From: Flavobacterium sp.
GTDB lineage: Bacteria > Bacteroidota > Bacteroidia > Flavobacteriales > Flavobacteriaceae
Length of the DNA stretch: 45,096 bases
Assembly: GCA_030153045.1 (NCBI GenBank)
Contig: JASLID010000022.1
Span: 1-45,096, forward strand
Reading direction: 5' to 3'
Made by a program: the position numbers and the translations under genes. A model generated the notes under the pieces. The model saw only the letters and a program-made list of their open reading frames with translations, was not told where the DNA came from and did no database searches. Of the stretch, positions 16,874 through 24,913 are shown piece after piece; within the stretch, counting starts at the first letter, position 1; each line of letters starts with the position of its first letter.

Positions 16874-17602
16874 ATGAGAATTATACCAGCTATAGATATT
16901 ATAGACGGAAAATGCGTCCGTCTCTCCAAAGGAGATTACAATACTAAAATTATATACAATGAAAATCCGTTGGAAGTAGCCAAACAGTTTGAGTCACATG
17001 GGATTGAATACTTGCATGTAGTCGATTTAGACGGTGCCAAATCCAATCAGATTATCAATTATAAAATCTTGGAAGAAATCGCTTCCAAAACAAACTTAAA
17101 AATTGATTTTGGTGGTGGCTTAAAAACCGACAATGATCTTCGAATTGCTTTTGAATGCGGCGCTAATCAAATCACCGGTGGAAGCATTGCTGTAAAAAAT
17201 CCTGAAGTTTTTGAACAATGGATTCTAAAATATGGAGCCGCAAAAATTATCCTTGGTGCCGATGTAAATGATAAAAAAATAGCCGTTTCGGGTTGGATGG
17301 AAGAAAGTAAAGAAGATTTGCTTCCGTTTATTACGAAATATCAATCTAAAGGAATTCAACAGGTTATTTGTACTGATATCGCTAAAGACGGGATGTTACA
17401 AGGGCCAAGTTTCGCTTTATATGAAGAGATTTTGACTACTGTTCCTGGAATACAGCTTATTGCTTCTGGAGGAATTTCTACTTTCGAAGAATTGCCACAA
17501 TTAGCTCAATTGGGATGCGAAGGAACAATAATAGGCAAAGCCATTTACGAAGGGCGAATTAGCCTAAAACAATTAGAACAATTTATTTTAAACAATAATT
17601 GA
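16874..17602 (+). CDS. hisA: ProFAR isomerase
   Basis: 1-(5-phosphoribosyl)-5-[(5-phosphoribosylamino)methylideneamino]imidazole-4-carboxamide isomerase, a 242-residue TIM barrel. The catalytic Asp is in 'IPAIDIIDGKCVRL' (Asp8) and a second Asp is in 'ICTDIAKDGMLQGP'. Phosphate-binding glycine motifs are 'DFGGGLKTDNDL' and 'IASGGISTFEEL'. It is homologous to HisF, next to it, and begins 10 nt after hisH. Confidence 0.97.
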   Translation: MRIIPAIDIIDGKCVRLSKGDYNTKIIYNENPLEVAKQFESHGIEYLHVVDLDGAKSNQIINYKILEEIASKTNLKIDFGGGLKTDNDLRIAFECGANQITGGSIAVKNPEVFEQWILKYGAAKIILGADVNDKKIAVSGWMEESKEDLLPFITKYQSKGIQQVICTDIAKDGMLQGPSFALYEEILTTVPGIQLIASGGISTFEELPQLAQLGCEGTIIGKAIYEGRISLKQLEQFILNNN

Positions 17603-17604
17603 GT

Positions 17605-18360
17605 ATGTTAACCAAACGAATTATCCCTTGCTTGGACATTAAAGATGGAAGAACGGTAAAAGGAGTCAATTTTATCGATTTGAAAGATGCCGGCGACCCT
17701 TTGGAATTAGCAAAAAAATACGCTGAAACAGGTGCTGATGAATTGGTTTTTCTAGACATTTCTGCAACTGAGGAACGTCGCAAAACACTAATTCCATTAG
17801 TTCGAGAAGTAGCTAAAGCAATCAACATACCGTTTACGGTGGGTGGCGGAATTTCAAATGTAGCTGATGTGCGAACACTTTTGCAAAATGGAGCCGATAA
17901 AGTTTCAGTCAATTCATCAGCTGTAAAAAATCCAGGATTAATTAACGAACTAGCCCAGGAATTTGGTTCCCAATGTATTGTGGCGGCTATCGATGCGAAG
18001 AAAATTGATGGTGTATGGAAAGTACATTTAGTAGGAGGGAAGGTAGCCACCGAACTTGATTTATTCGAATGGGCTAAAGAAGTTGAAAATCGTGGAGCGG
18101 GTGAAATTTTGTTCACTTCTATGAATAACGACGGAACAAAAAGCGGCTTTGCCAATGAGGCACTGAAAGAACTTTCAAAAACAGTCAATATTCCCATTAT
18201 TGCTTCTGGTGGGGCCGGAACTAAGGAACATTTTTTCGATGCTTTCAATAGTGGAAAAGCCGATGCTGCTTTGGCTGCCAGTGTTTTTCACTTTCAGGAA
18301 ATTGAAATTCCACAATTAAAAAACTATCTAAAAGAACAAAATTTACCAATAAGAATCTAA
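17605..18360 (+). CDS. hisF: Imidazole glycerol phosphate synthase, cyclase subunit
   Basis: A 251-residue TIM barrel that joins ammonia from HisH to PRFAR, giving IGP and AICAR. I choose ATG 17605 (MLTKRIIPCLDIKDG), the usual HisF start, rather than the TTG at 17599 that overlaps the hisA stop. Catalytic Asp residues are in 'CLDIKDG' (Asp11) and 'LFTSMNNDGTKSGF'. The phosphate sites are 'TVGGGISNVADV' and 'IASGGAGTKEHF'. It starts 2 nt after hisA. Confidence 0.97.
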   Translation: MLTKRIIPCLDIKDGRTVKGVNFIDLKDAGDPLELAKKYAETGADELVFLDISATEERRKTLIPLVREVAKAINIPFTVGGGISNVADVRTLLQNGADKVSVNSSAVKNPGLINELAQEFGSQCIVAAIDAKKIDGVWKVHLVGGKVATELDLFEWAKEVENRGAGEILFTSMNNDGTKSGFANEALKELSKTVNIPIIASGGAGTKEHFFDAFNSGKADAALAASVFHFQEIEIPQLKNYLKEQNLPIRI

Positions 18361-18400
18361 TTGCAATTTGTATTGATTGTTGCAATTGAAATTTAAAAAT

Positions 18401-18997
18401 ATGAAACCAGACTTTACAAAAAATAACGGATTAATTCCAGCTATTATTCAGGATGCCAAAACTAAAAATGTGCTCATGATGGGCTATATGAATGAGGAAG
18501 CTCTAGAAACTACATTAAAAACAAATACCATTACTTTCTTTAGTCGCTCTAAAAACAGATTGTGGACAAAAGGAGAGGAAAGCGGTCATTTTTTAAAAAT
18601 GAAAAGTTATAAAATAGATTGTGATAATGATACTTTTATATTTCAGGTAGAACCAAAAGGACCAACATGCCACAAAGGAACAGATACCTGTTGGGGTGAA
18701 GAAAATGATCCTACTTACGGATTTATCTCTTCTTTGGAAGAAACCATTGCCAACCGCAAAGAAAACAGTGCTTCTGATAAAAGTTATGTAGCCTCTTTGT
18801 TTGAAAAAGGAATCAATAAAATAGCGCAAAAAGTAGGAGAGGAAGCCGTTGAAGTGGTTATTGAGGCAAAAGATAATAATGATGTTTTGTTTCTGAGCGA
18901 GAGCGCCGATTTATTGTTTCACTATCTTATTCTGTTACAAGCAAAAGGATTTAAGTTGGACGATGTTGTTGGTGTTTTAGAAGAAAGAGCTAAATAA
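18401..18997 (+). CDS. hisIE: Bifunctional phosphoribosyl-AMP cyclohydrolase / phosphoribosyl-ATP pyrophosphatase
   Basis: A 198-residue HisI-HisE fusion catalysing steps two and three. The start is ATG 18401 (MKPDFTKNNGLIPAI); a TTG at 18377 in frame is unlikely. The HisI part (about 1-100) shows 'VLMMGYMNEEAL', 'FFSRSKNRLWTKGEESGHFL' and the metal-binding 'DCDND' and 'CHKGTDTCWG'. The HisE part (about 110-198) has 'GINKIAQKVGEEAVEVVIEAKD' and 'ESADLLFHYLILL', the acidic Mg-binding pattern of the MazG-like fold. It is the last his gene, completing a full pathway set. Confidence 0.97.
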   Translation: MKPDFTKNNGLIPAIIQDAKTKNVLMMGYMNEEALETTLKTNTITFFSRSKNRLWTKGEESGHFLKMKSYKIDCDNDTFIFQVEPKGPTCHKGTDTCWGEENDPTYGFISSLEETIANRKENSASDKSYVASLFEKGINKIAQKVGEEAVEVVIEAKDNNDVLFLSESADLLFHYLILLQAKGFKLDDVVGVLEERAK

Positions 18998-19041
18998 TTT
19001 TGGTAAAGCCGACAGAATTTTGGTATTTTTAAAATAAAAAA

Positions 19042-19707
19042 ATGATTTCAAAAGCGGAGCTGGATTTTCTTTCTGAATTAGCGCAAAATAATAACAGAGA
19101 CTGGTTTAATGAACATAAAAAAAGATTCGAAAAACATCAGGAAGTGATTAAATCCTTTTTTCAGGAAATCAATAACGGATTATCAGCTAAAGACAATTTG
19201 GAGAAAATGCAAATACACCGCATTTACCGTGATATTCGGTTTTCTAAAGATAAAACGCCGTATAAAAACAATTTCAGCGTTAGTTATGACAGATCCAAAC
19301 CGTATCTGCGTGGCGGTTATTATTTGCATATTCAACCGGGTGGCAGTTTTATTGGCGGCGGATTTTGGGAACCCAATACAGAAGATTTGAAACGAATACG
19401 TAAAGAATTTGAATTAGACGATAGCGAAATACGTTCGATAGTTTCAGAAGAAAATTTCGTGAAGCATTTTGGTACTTTACAAGGCACCGAATTAAAGACA
19501 GCTCCGAAAGACTTTGACAAAGAACATCCGGCCATTGATTTAATTCGTAAGAAGCAATATTTAGTGTACCGCCGTTTTACAGACAAAGAAGTAACAGATC
19601 AAAATTTCAAAAATGAAGTTTTGAATACTTTTGTAGCCATGCGACCGTTTTTCGACTACATGAGTGATGTACTCGGAACAAATCTAAACGGAGAACCTAT
19701 TTATTAA
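19042..19707 (+). CDS. DUF2461 family protein
   Basis: A 221-residue soluble protein with the DUF2461 (TIGR02453) pattern: 'NRDWFNEHKKRFE' near the N-terminus, 'RIYRDIRFSKDKTPYKNNFS' in the middle, and 'GGYYLHIQPGGSFIGGGFWEPN'. The family is widespread in bacteria and fungi, and its function is unknown. It follows hisIE by 44 nt on the same strand. No clear terminator separates them, so readthrough from the his operon is possible, although TAATTTTG at the hisIE stop could serve as an own promoter. It runs convergently into the next gene, 3 nt away. Confidence 0.88.
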   Translation: MISKAELDFLSELAQNNNRDWFNEHKKRFEKHQEVIKSFFQEINNGLSAKDNLEKMQIHRIYRDIRFSKDKTPYKNNFSVSYDRSKPYLRGGYYLHIQPGGSFIGGGFWEPNTEDLKRIRKEFELDDSEIRSIVSEENFVKHFGTLQGTELKTAPKDFDKEHPAIDLIRKKQYLVYRRFTDKEVTDQNFKNEVLNTFVAMRPFFDYMSDVLGTNLNGEPIY

Positions 19708-19710
19708 GGC

Positions 19711-20127
19711 TTATTCTTCCAATAATTGAACATTGCTTTTTAATCTTTCTATTAATAAATTCATCATCCTTTTATTTAAGTTTGATGAATTTTTAATGTA
19801 TTCAGCATACTCATCCAAAGTAAAAAAGGCAATAATCATTCCTTTTAGCGAATTTCTAAACTTGATGTCTTTTTGGATGACATTTTCAATATAAGTTAGT
19901 TTTTTTTCGGGTGTAAGCACAAAAAAAGCATTCTTTTGTTTTACAGCGTAGTTAATAAAGACTTGAATGAACAAGTCATTTTGAAGTTTTAAAATCGGTC
20001 TGAGTGTTTGATTTTGAAAAATTTCTTCCGAAGAAGATTGAGCGGAAATAGTCCCTAGGGTTTCGCCTCTAAAATCTGAAATAAAAGAATCACGAGTTTC
20101 CATCTGTTTTTCTTTAAAGTTAGTCAT
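19711..20127 (-). CDS. Conserved flavobacterial hypothetical protein, about 130-138 aa
   Basis: No recognised catalytic motif. The protein is mostly helical with an early 'FRGETLGTISAQSSSEEIFQNQTLRPILKLQNDLF' segment that I recall as conserved in flavobacteria. Such proteins are sometimes labelled 'glyoxalase', but I see no vicinal-oxygen-chelate metal pattern, so I do not use that name. The start is uncertain: ATG 20127 gives 138 residues, while ATG 20103 (METRDSF) gives 130 and begins at the conserved part. It is divergent from the NUDIX gene. Confidence 0.7.
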   Translation of the reverse strand: MTNFKEKQMETRDSFISDFRGETLGTISAQSSSEEIFQNQTLRPILKLQNDLFIQVFINYAVKQKNAFFVLTPEKKLTYIENVIQKDIKFRNSLKGMIIAFFTLDEYAEYIKNSSNLNKRMMNLLIERLKSNVQLLEE

Positions 20128-20194
20128 TTTTAAAAAATGAAAATGATTTGAATTTCAAAAGTTATTAGTAATTTAGTGTTGAAAACCTTTCTAA

Positions 20195-20608
20195 ATGTAT
20201 ACTTCAAAAATATTTGTTACTGTTGATGTCGTTTTGGTCAAACCAAATTTAAAGCAGCTTCTTTTAATTAAACGAAAAAATGAACCTTTTAAAGATTGTT
20301 GGGCCCTTCCTGGTGGTTTTGTCAATGAAAATGAAGATTTAGAAACGGCCGCTAAACGCGAATTAGAAGAAGAAACACAAGTTAAAATCAATGCATTACA
20401 ACAAATTGGAGCGTACGGAAAACCATTTCGAGATCCAAGAAATCATGTGGTTTCAATCGCTTATTTCGGAAAAGTGAATGACGAGGTTAATGTAAAAGCT
20501 TCAGATGATGCTAAAGAAGCCAATTGGTTTTCCATAAATGATTTACCTCAATTAGCATTTGATCATCAGGAAATAATTTCAGATACTTTAAAAAAATTCA
20601 CATTATGA
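20195..20608 (+). CDS. NUDIX hydrolase
   Basis: A 137-residue protein with a complete NUDIX box: 'GGFVNENEDLETAAKRELEEET' fits Gx5Ex7REUxEExGU except that the final Gly position is not strictly met. The N-terminal 'FVTVDVVLVKP..LKQLLLIKRKNEPFKDCWALPGG' and 'GAYGKPFRDPRNHVVSIAYFG' resemble the ADP-ribose pyrophosphatase-like branch common in Bacteroidota. It hydrolyses a nucleoside diphosphate linked to another moiety; the substrate is not determined. Its last bases overlap the thioesterase start by 4 nt, so the two are translated together. Confidence 0.9.
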   Translation: MYTSKIFVTVDVVLVKPNLKQLLLIKRKNEPFKDCWALPGGFVNENEDLETAAKRELEEETQVKINALQQIGAYGKPFRDPRNHVVSIAYFGKVNDEVNVKASDDAKEANWFSINDLPQLAFDHQEIISDTLKKFTL

Positions 20609-20997
20609 GATTTCATACCAGAAAATGGGTAAAACCCGAAGATTTGAATCCCAATCATTCTCTTTTTGGAGGAAAACTGTTGGCTTGGATTGACGAAGAA
20701 GCAGCTTTATATTCTATTGTGCAACTAGAAAATCCTAGAGTAGTAACCAAACACATGTCGGAAATAAACTTTATCAGCTCTGCAAAACAAGGGGATATTG
20801 TCGAAATTGGATTAGATGTAGTAAAGTTTGGAAATTCATCCTTGATTTTAAAATGTGAAGTTAGGAACATGATGACTCGAGAAACTATCATTACCATTGA
20901 TAGTATAACAATGGTAAGCTTGGGAGAAAATGGCAAACCACAAGCACATGGTAAAACGCGAGTTGAGTTTGTGAGTGATCGGATTAAAAACGATTAA
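20605..20997 (+). CDS. Acyl-CoA thioesterase, hotdog fold (YciA-like)
   Basis: A 130-residue single-hotdog thioesterase that hydrolyses acyl-CoA to free acid and CoA. The pattern 'LNPNHSLFGGKLLAWIDEEAALYSI' fits the YciA/BACH-type family (N-x-x-G-x-x-FGG-x-L..W-x-D), with the likely catalytic Asp in 'WIDEEA'. 'VTKHMSEINFISSAKQGDIVEI' continues the family pattern. It overlaps the NUDIX gene by 4 nt and its stop overlaps that of the convergent channel gene by 4 nt. Confidence 0.88.
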   Translation: MRFHTRKWVKPEDLNPNHSLFGGKLLAWIDEEAALYSIVQLENPRVVTKHMSEINFISSAKQGDIVEIGLDVVKFGNSSLILKCEVRNMMTRETIITIDSITMVSLGENGKPQAHGKTRVEFVSDRIKND

Positions 20998-22256
20998 GCT
21001 TCAGATACTGCATTTTTACCAGAAGGCATTTCGAAAATTTCCAAATCAAAATAAACTACCGAAGCCAAAATGTGATCGAAAATATCACTCATAATGTATT
21101 CGTAATTTTCAAATCGCTTGTCATTAGAAAAAGCATAAATTTCTAATGGAGTTCCATGAGATGTAGGTTGCAAGTGTCTGCAAAGCAATATCATATCTTT
21201 ATTCAAACCAGGATAATTTTCAAGATATTTGGTTAAATATTTCCTGAATAACCCAAAATTGGTCAAATTTCTTCCGTTAATTGAAATCGTTTTATCAACA
21301 TTATGCAATTGATTGTGCTTGGCAATATCGTTTTGTTTCTTTTCGATATAAGTTTTAATCAATTGAATTTGTTTAAAGTTTTCTAATTCTTCCTCGCGAA
21401 TAAATCGGATACTATTTGATTTGATTAATACATGGCGTTTTATTCTTCTCCCATTAGAATTAATCATACCACGCCAGTTTCTAAAACTATCAGAAATTAA
21501 GCTGTAAGTTGGAATTGTGGTGGTGGTATTATCGAAATTTCGAACTTTTACAGTAGCTAAATTAATTTCAATGACATCACCATCGGCACCAAATTTATCC
21601 ATTGTGATCCAATCGCCAATACGCACCATATCGTTTACCGATACTTGAACACTGGCCACAAATCCTAAAATGGTATCTCTAAAAATTAAAATAATAACCG
21701 CTGATACAGCTCCTAAAGTTTTAAATAAAGTATCAGATTCAATATCAAATATTTTAGCAACAATAACAACTGCTCCTAGTATCCAAAGCAAAATCATTAT
21801 GACTTGAATGTAACTGTCTATAGGTTTGTCACTATATTCAGGAATGTGTTTTAAGTGATCGCGAAGCGCATTAAAAATGGATCTGATAATCCATAAAGTC
21901 AATAAAACAATATAAACGCCCACCAAACGTCCAAAAATGGTTTCCCATGAGGTAAAACCACCCAAAATAACCGGAACCGATTTATAAATGTAAATCAAAG
22001 GAATTAAATGAGAGATGTATTTAGCCGTTTCGTTTGAAACCAGTAAATCGTCAAATTTAGTTTTTGTTTGTTTAGCAACAATCGCCATAATAGTTACTAA
22101 TATGAATCTGAAAATTAGATACATAAAGTAAACAATTACCCCTAAAATGATAATATTGACGAACAAACTCAAATAAGACGCAAATGTCTCATTAAAGTCA
22201 AACTTCATTAATAATTTATAACACCACCCAAATATTTTCTCAGTGAATTTAAGCAT
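20994..22256 (-). CDS. Mechanosensitive channel, MscS family (YbdG-like)
   Basis: A 420-residue inner-membrane protein with about five transmembrane helices in the first 200 residues, ending in the pore-lining helix 'LFKTLGAVSAVIILIFRDTILGFVASVQVS'. The cytoplasmic MscS beta domain follows with 'NDMVRIGDWITMDKFGADGDVIEINLATVKVRNFDNTTTTIPTYSLISDSFRNWRGM', which closely resembles the YbdG/MscM miniconductance subgroup, and then a long C-terminal domain. It would release solutes on hypo-osmotic shock. Its start overlaps the DUF3817 gene by 8 nt, indicating a two-gene operon. Confidence 0.92.
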   Translation of the reverse strand: MLKFTEKIFGWCYKLLMKFDFNETFASYLSLFVNIIILGVIVYFMYLIFRFILVTIMAIVAKQTKTKFDDLLVSNETAKYISHLIPLIYIYKSVPVILGGFTSWETIFGRLVGVYIVLLTLWIIRSIFNALRDHLKHIPEYSDKPIDSYIQVIMILLWILGAVVIVAKIFDIESDTLFKTLGAVSAVIILIFRDTILGFVASVQVSVNDMVRIGDWITMDKFGADGDVIEINLATVKVRNFDNTTTTIPTYSLISDSFRNWRGMINSNGRRIKRHVLIKSNSIRFIREEELENFKQIQLIKTYIEKKQNDIAKHNQLHNVDKTISINGRNLTNFGLFRKYLTKYLENYPGLNKDMILLCRHLQPTSHGTPLEIYAFSNDKRFENYEYIMSDIFDHILASVVYFDLEIFEMPSGKNAVSEA

Positions 22257-22527
22257 CTCTTAAATATTTCTTTTCAATGTAAAACGTTCCAAAAGGGGGG
22301 ATTGAAGCCACACATATTTCGGCATATTTTTTCAAATTCCAATTTTGGTTAAACTTTAAAATCGTTGCAAATAGGATATAAGCGGTAAAAAGTAAGCCAT
22401 GAGCCATTCCAATATACTTGACATATATGGGCATATCGAAAATATATTTCATAGGCATGGCAAAAAAGAAAAGTAATAAAGCTGATATTCCTTCTATCAA
22501 GGCTAATTGTTTGAAAAATTTAAGCAT
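22249..22527 (-). CDS. DUF3817 membrane protein
   Basis: A 92-residue protein with two or three hydrophobic segments (about 9-26, 34-55, 68-84). 'ALIEGISALLLFFFAMPMKY' near the start and 'GMAHGLLFTAYIL' in the middle are the DUF3817 signature, often annotated as YdzA/integral membrane protein. Function unknown. It overlaps the downstream MscS gene by 8 nt. Confidence 0.85.
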   Translation of the reverse strand: MLKFFKQLALIEGISALLLFFFAMPMKYIFDMPIYVKYIGMAHGLLFTAYILFATILKFNQNWNLKKYAEICVASIPPFGTFYIEKKYLRDA

Positions 22528-22554
22528 TTTGAGGGTTTAAAATTTGAATATAGG

Positions 22555-22562
22555 CAAAATTA
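22555..22562 (-). promoter_or_regulatory. Likely -7 box of the DUF3817-MscS operon
   Basis: TAATTTTG on the minus strand fits TAnnTTTG, 27 nt before the ATG. A -33 element is not clear. Confidence 0.4.
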
Positions 22563-22605
22563 AGAATTATCATTGATTATTAAAGTATAGAAACGGAAAG
22601 TAATT

Positions 22606-22613
22606 TACATTTG
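22606..22613 (+). promoter_or_regulatory. Likely -7 box of the DUF6155 gene
   Basis: TACATTTG, the same box as in the his promoter, ends 18 nt before ATG 22632. The nearest TTG upstream (22573-22575) is farther away than usual. Confidence 0.4.
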
Positions 22614-22631
22614 TATATATAATTTTCAGTG

Positions 22632-23147
22632 ATGAGTAAAAGAGATCTAAAAAAATATATTTCATCGTTAAATAAAAAACAGCTTGAGGAGCAAATAATC
22701 GAATTATACGATAAATTTCTTCCAGTTAAAACTTATTACGACTTTGTTTTTAATCCAAAAGAAGACAAGTTGTTAGAGGAATGTAAAATCAAAATTTCGA
22801 ATGAATATTTTCCCATTAGAGGCAAGAAAGCAAAAGCCCGACGCTCAGTAGCTCAAAAATACATCAAGCATTTTATTTCTTTGGGTGTAGATTGCTATAT
22901 CATTGCCGATGTGATGTTGTATAATATTGAAATTGCCCAAAGCTATTCTTCCGAAAAAGTGGTCAAACAGGAATTATTTTATAAAAGTATGCTTAATTCT
23001 TACGAACAAACCGTCAGTTATTTAATTCAAACCGGAATTTTAAACGATTTTAAAAGCAGATTAGAGGCTATAAATGAAGAAGTTATCCGTCAAAAATGGT
23101 TAAATTCCTACGATTTTAATGCCGTTTTAGAGAGATTGCAATATTAA
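22632..23147 (+). CDS. DUF6155-like hypothetical protein, 171 aa
   Basis: A helical, highly charged soluble protein with an N-terminal 'SKRDLKKYISSLNKKQLEEQIIELYDKF' and 'VKTYYDFVFNPKE', which I associate with DUF6155; the function is unknown. I use ATG 22632 rather than the GTG at 22629. It lies 75 nt before the SF2 helicase, which has its own promoter in the gap, so they are not necessarily co-transcribed. Confidence 0.75.
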   Translation: MSKRDLKKYISSLNKKQLEEQIIELYDKFLPVKTYYDFVFNPKEDKLLEECKIKISNEYFPIRGKKAKARRSVAQKYIKHFISLGVDCYIIADVMLYNIEIAQSYSSEKVVKQELFYKSMLNSYEQTVSYLIQTGILNDFKSRLEAINEEVIRQKWLNSYDFNAVLERLQY

Positions 23148-23167
23148 TTGCTTGATTTTTGAATTAA

Positions 23168-23201
23168 TTTGTCAAATAACCCTTTTTATGGTGTACTTTT
23201 G
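23168..23201 (+). promoter_or_regulatory. Promoter of the SF2 helicase gene
   Basis: TTTG (23168-23171) and TACTTTTG (23194-23201, an exact TAnnTTTG) are 22 nt apart. The predicted transcription start is a few bases later and still before ATG 23223. This rules out the in-frame TTG at 23169, which lies inside the promoter, as the start. Confidence 0.65.
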
Positions 23202-23222
23202 CAAAAATCGAAAAAAAGCAAC

Positions 23223-24761
23223 ATGTTATACAACCACCTAGAGCAAGAAATTGAAGAGAAGAAAGTCCTTTACGATTATCAAGCTCGTGACATTAATGCT
23301 ATTTTTGATAAAATGGATAATACGAACGGTAATTACCACCTTTTGTATCAATTACCAACAGGAGGAGGGAAGACCGTTATTTTTTCTGAAATTGTAAGAC
23401 GATATTTAGAAAATCACAACAAAAAAGTAGTTGTTTTAACGCATAGAATAGAGCTTTGCAAGCAAACTTCAAAAATGCTTAATGGCTTTGATGTAAAAAA
23501 CAAAATCATAAATTCTAAAGTAAAAGAGCTACCGGATCAAAACGAATATTCTTGTTTTGTAGCCATGGTAGAAACTTTGAAAAATCGTTTAAACGATGAC
23601 AAATTACTGATTGACAATGTTGGATTGGTTATTATTGACGAAGCGCATTATAATTCTTTCAGAAAACTATTAAGTTCCTTCAAAAATTCTTTTATACTAG
23701 GGGTAACAGCCACACCATTGAGTTCGAACATTAAATTACCCATGTATGAAAATTACAAGGAATTAATTGTTGGAGATCCTATAAATAAACTGATTGATAA
23801 TGGGTTTTTAGCTAAAGCCATAACTTACAGTTATGATGTAGGTTTATCGAGTTTAAAAGTCGGAATTAATGGCGATTATACGGTAAAATCATCTGACGAA
23901 TTGTATTCTCAGCTTGACATGCAAAATAAACTCTTGCATGCTTACGAAGAAAAATCAAAAGGTAAGAAAACATTAATATTCAATAACGGAATAAATACCT
24001 CTTTATATGTTTATGAAACGTTTAAAGAAGCCGGATTGCCTATAAAACACCTCGATAATACTACTAGTGCCGAAGACAGAAAAGAAATTTTACGCTGGTT
24101 CAAGCACACACCAGATGCTATTTTAACTTCAGTTGGAATTCTAACCACAGGTTTCGATGAACCAACAGTAGAATCAATCATAATAAACCGTGCCACCAAG
24201 TCATTGACACTTTATTTCCAAATGATTGGTCGTGGTTCTAGACGATTGCCTCATAAAAAAGAGTTTAATATTATCGATTTAGGTAATAATGCAGCTCGTT
24301 TCGGATTATGGAACGAACCTGTAGATTGGCAACATATTTTTAAATCTCCGGAATATTATTTAGAAAATCTCCGTGAAGACGCTGAAATTGAGTTGCATTT
24401 TAAATACGAAATGCCAGCTGAATTACGCGCTAAATTTAAAAATACACCCGATATTTCATTCGATGTTGAAGCCGAGCATAAATTAGCCATCTCATTAAAT
24501 TTACGTTCTAAAGTGGTGCTAGACAAATCGTTAGAGCAACATGCAGCTATGTGTGTAGACAATACGGAAGAACTTATCGACGCCAAAAATCTATCAAAAG
24601 AATTGTCTGACGATATCGAATCTAGAATGAAAATATACACCAGATGTCTGAGTCATTGCAGTAAAAATTACCGCGAATGGCTTGTAGACGACTATAAAGT
24701 GAAACTTTTATTATTAGTTGGCAAAAAATTCAGAGAGAAAATCTTTGCTATGGAAGATTAA
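23223..24761 (+). CDS. DEAD/DEAH-box SF2 helicase (RadD/type III-like)
   Basis: A 512-residue ATP-dependent nucleic-acid helicase or translocase. Motif I is LPTGGGKT (44-51), motif II DEAH (139-142), motif III region 'GVTATPL', and motif VI region 'QMIGRGSRR'. Between them 'THRIELCKQT' and 'TGFDEPTVESIIINRATKSLTLYF' match the RadD/YejH and restriction-helicase group. After the helicase core there is about 140 residues of charged sequence without a recognised domain. RadD acts in DNA repair in E. coli; that role here is inferred from similarity. The start is ATG 23223, because of the promoter position. No nuclease or methylase gene is adjacent. Confidence 0.88.
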   Translation: MLYNHLEQEIEEKKVLYDYQARDINAIFDKMDNTNGNYHLLYQLPTGGGKTVIFSEIVRRYLENHNKKVVVLTHRIELCKQTSKMLNGFDVKNKIINSKVKELPDQNEYSCFVAMVETLKNRLNDDKLLIDNVGLVIIDEAHYNSFRKLLSSFKNSFILGVTATPLSSNIKLPMYENYKELIVGDPINKLIDNGFLAKAITYSYDVGLSSLKVGINGDYTVKSSDELYSQLDMQNKLLHAYEEKSKGKKTLIFNNGINTSLYVYETFKEAGLPIKHLDNTTSAEDRKEILRWFKHTPDAILTSVGILTTGFDEPTVESIIINRATKSLTLYFQMIGRGSRRLPHKKEFNIIDLGNNAARFGLWNEPVDWQHIFKSPEYYLENLREDAEIELHFKYEMPAELRAKFKNTPDISFDVEAEHKLAISLNLRSKVVLDKSLEQHAAMCVDNTEELIDAKNLSKELSDDIESRMKIYTRCLSHCSKNYREWLVDDYKVKLLLLVGKKFREKIFAMED

Positions 24762-24771
24762 TTTTTTCTGA

Positions 24772-24850
24772 AGCTATTTCCAGCTATCCATTTTAATCTT
24801 TTCTTTTTTAAAGAAAAAAAGAAAAGGATTTCCATTACTATCTGGGCTAT
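24772..24850. repeat. Probable dispersed palindromic repeat of Flavobacteriaceae
   Basis: The gap between two helicase genes holds an imperfect inverted repeat. A left arm AGCTATTTCCAGCTATCC (24772-24789) is followed by a central hairpin of 12 bp (24798-24809 with 24815-24826), then GGATTTCCATTACTATC and CTGGGCTAT (24827-24850). From memory, flavobacterial genomes carry many intergenic elements with this order: GAGCTATTTCCCGCTATCC, a variable hairpin, AAAGGATTTCC, and ATCxGGGCTAG. This looks like an aged copy. I could not check copy number. Confidence 0.55.
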
Positions 24851-24878
24851 AGTGATTAGTTTCACTAGAATAACCCAG
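24842..24878 (+). other. Hairpin in the 5' region of the DEAD-box gene
   Basis: CTGGGCTAT (24842-24850) pairs with ATAACCCAG (24870-24878) with one C-A mismatch, and AGTGA (24851-24855) pairs with TCACT (24862-24866), with a 3-nt bulge (AGA) and a 6-nt loop. It ends 35 nt before ATG 24914. It overlaps the right arm of the repeat and could be a leader structure or just an eroded repeat arm. Confidence 0.4.
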
Positions 24879-24913
24879 AAATCAAACCTGCTCAGAGCAT
24901 AAAGTCTTAATAA

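Noticed and set aside
17583..18248. 221-codon open frame on the minus strand, antisense to hisF
   Set aside because: It lies entirely opposite hisF, is low-complexity Ser/Phe-rich, and has no recognisable motif; a shadow of the hisF codon pattern.
19711..20127. Glyoxalase assignment for the 138-aa protein
   Set aside because: No metal-ligand pattern or paired beta-alpha-beta-beta-beta repeats of glyoxalases can be seen.
23169..24761. Restriction or anti-phage defence system around the SF2 helicase and DUF6155
   Set aside because: No methylase, nuclease, TIR, CRISPR or other defence partner is next to it, and the helicase fits the RadD-like repair group.
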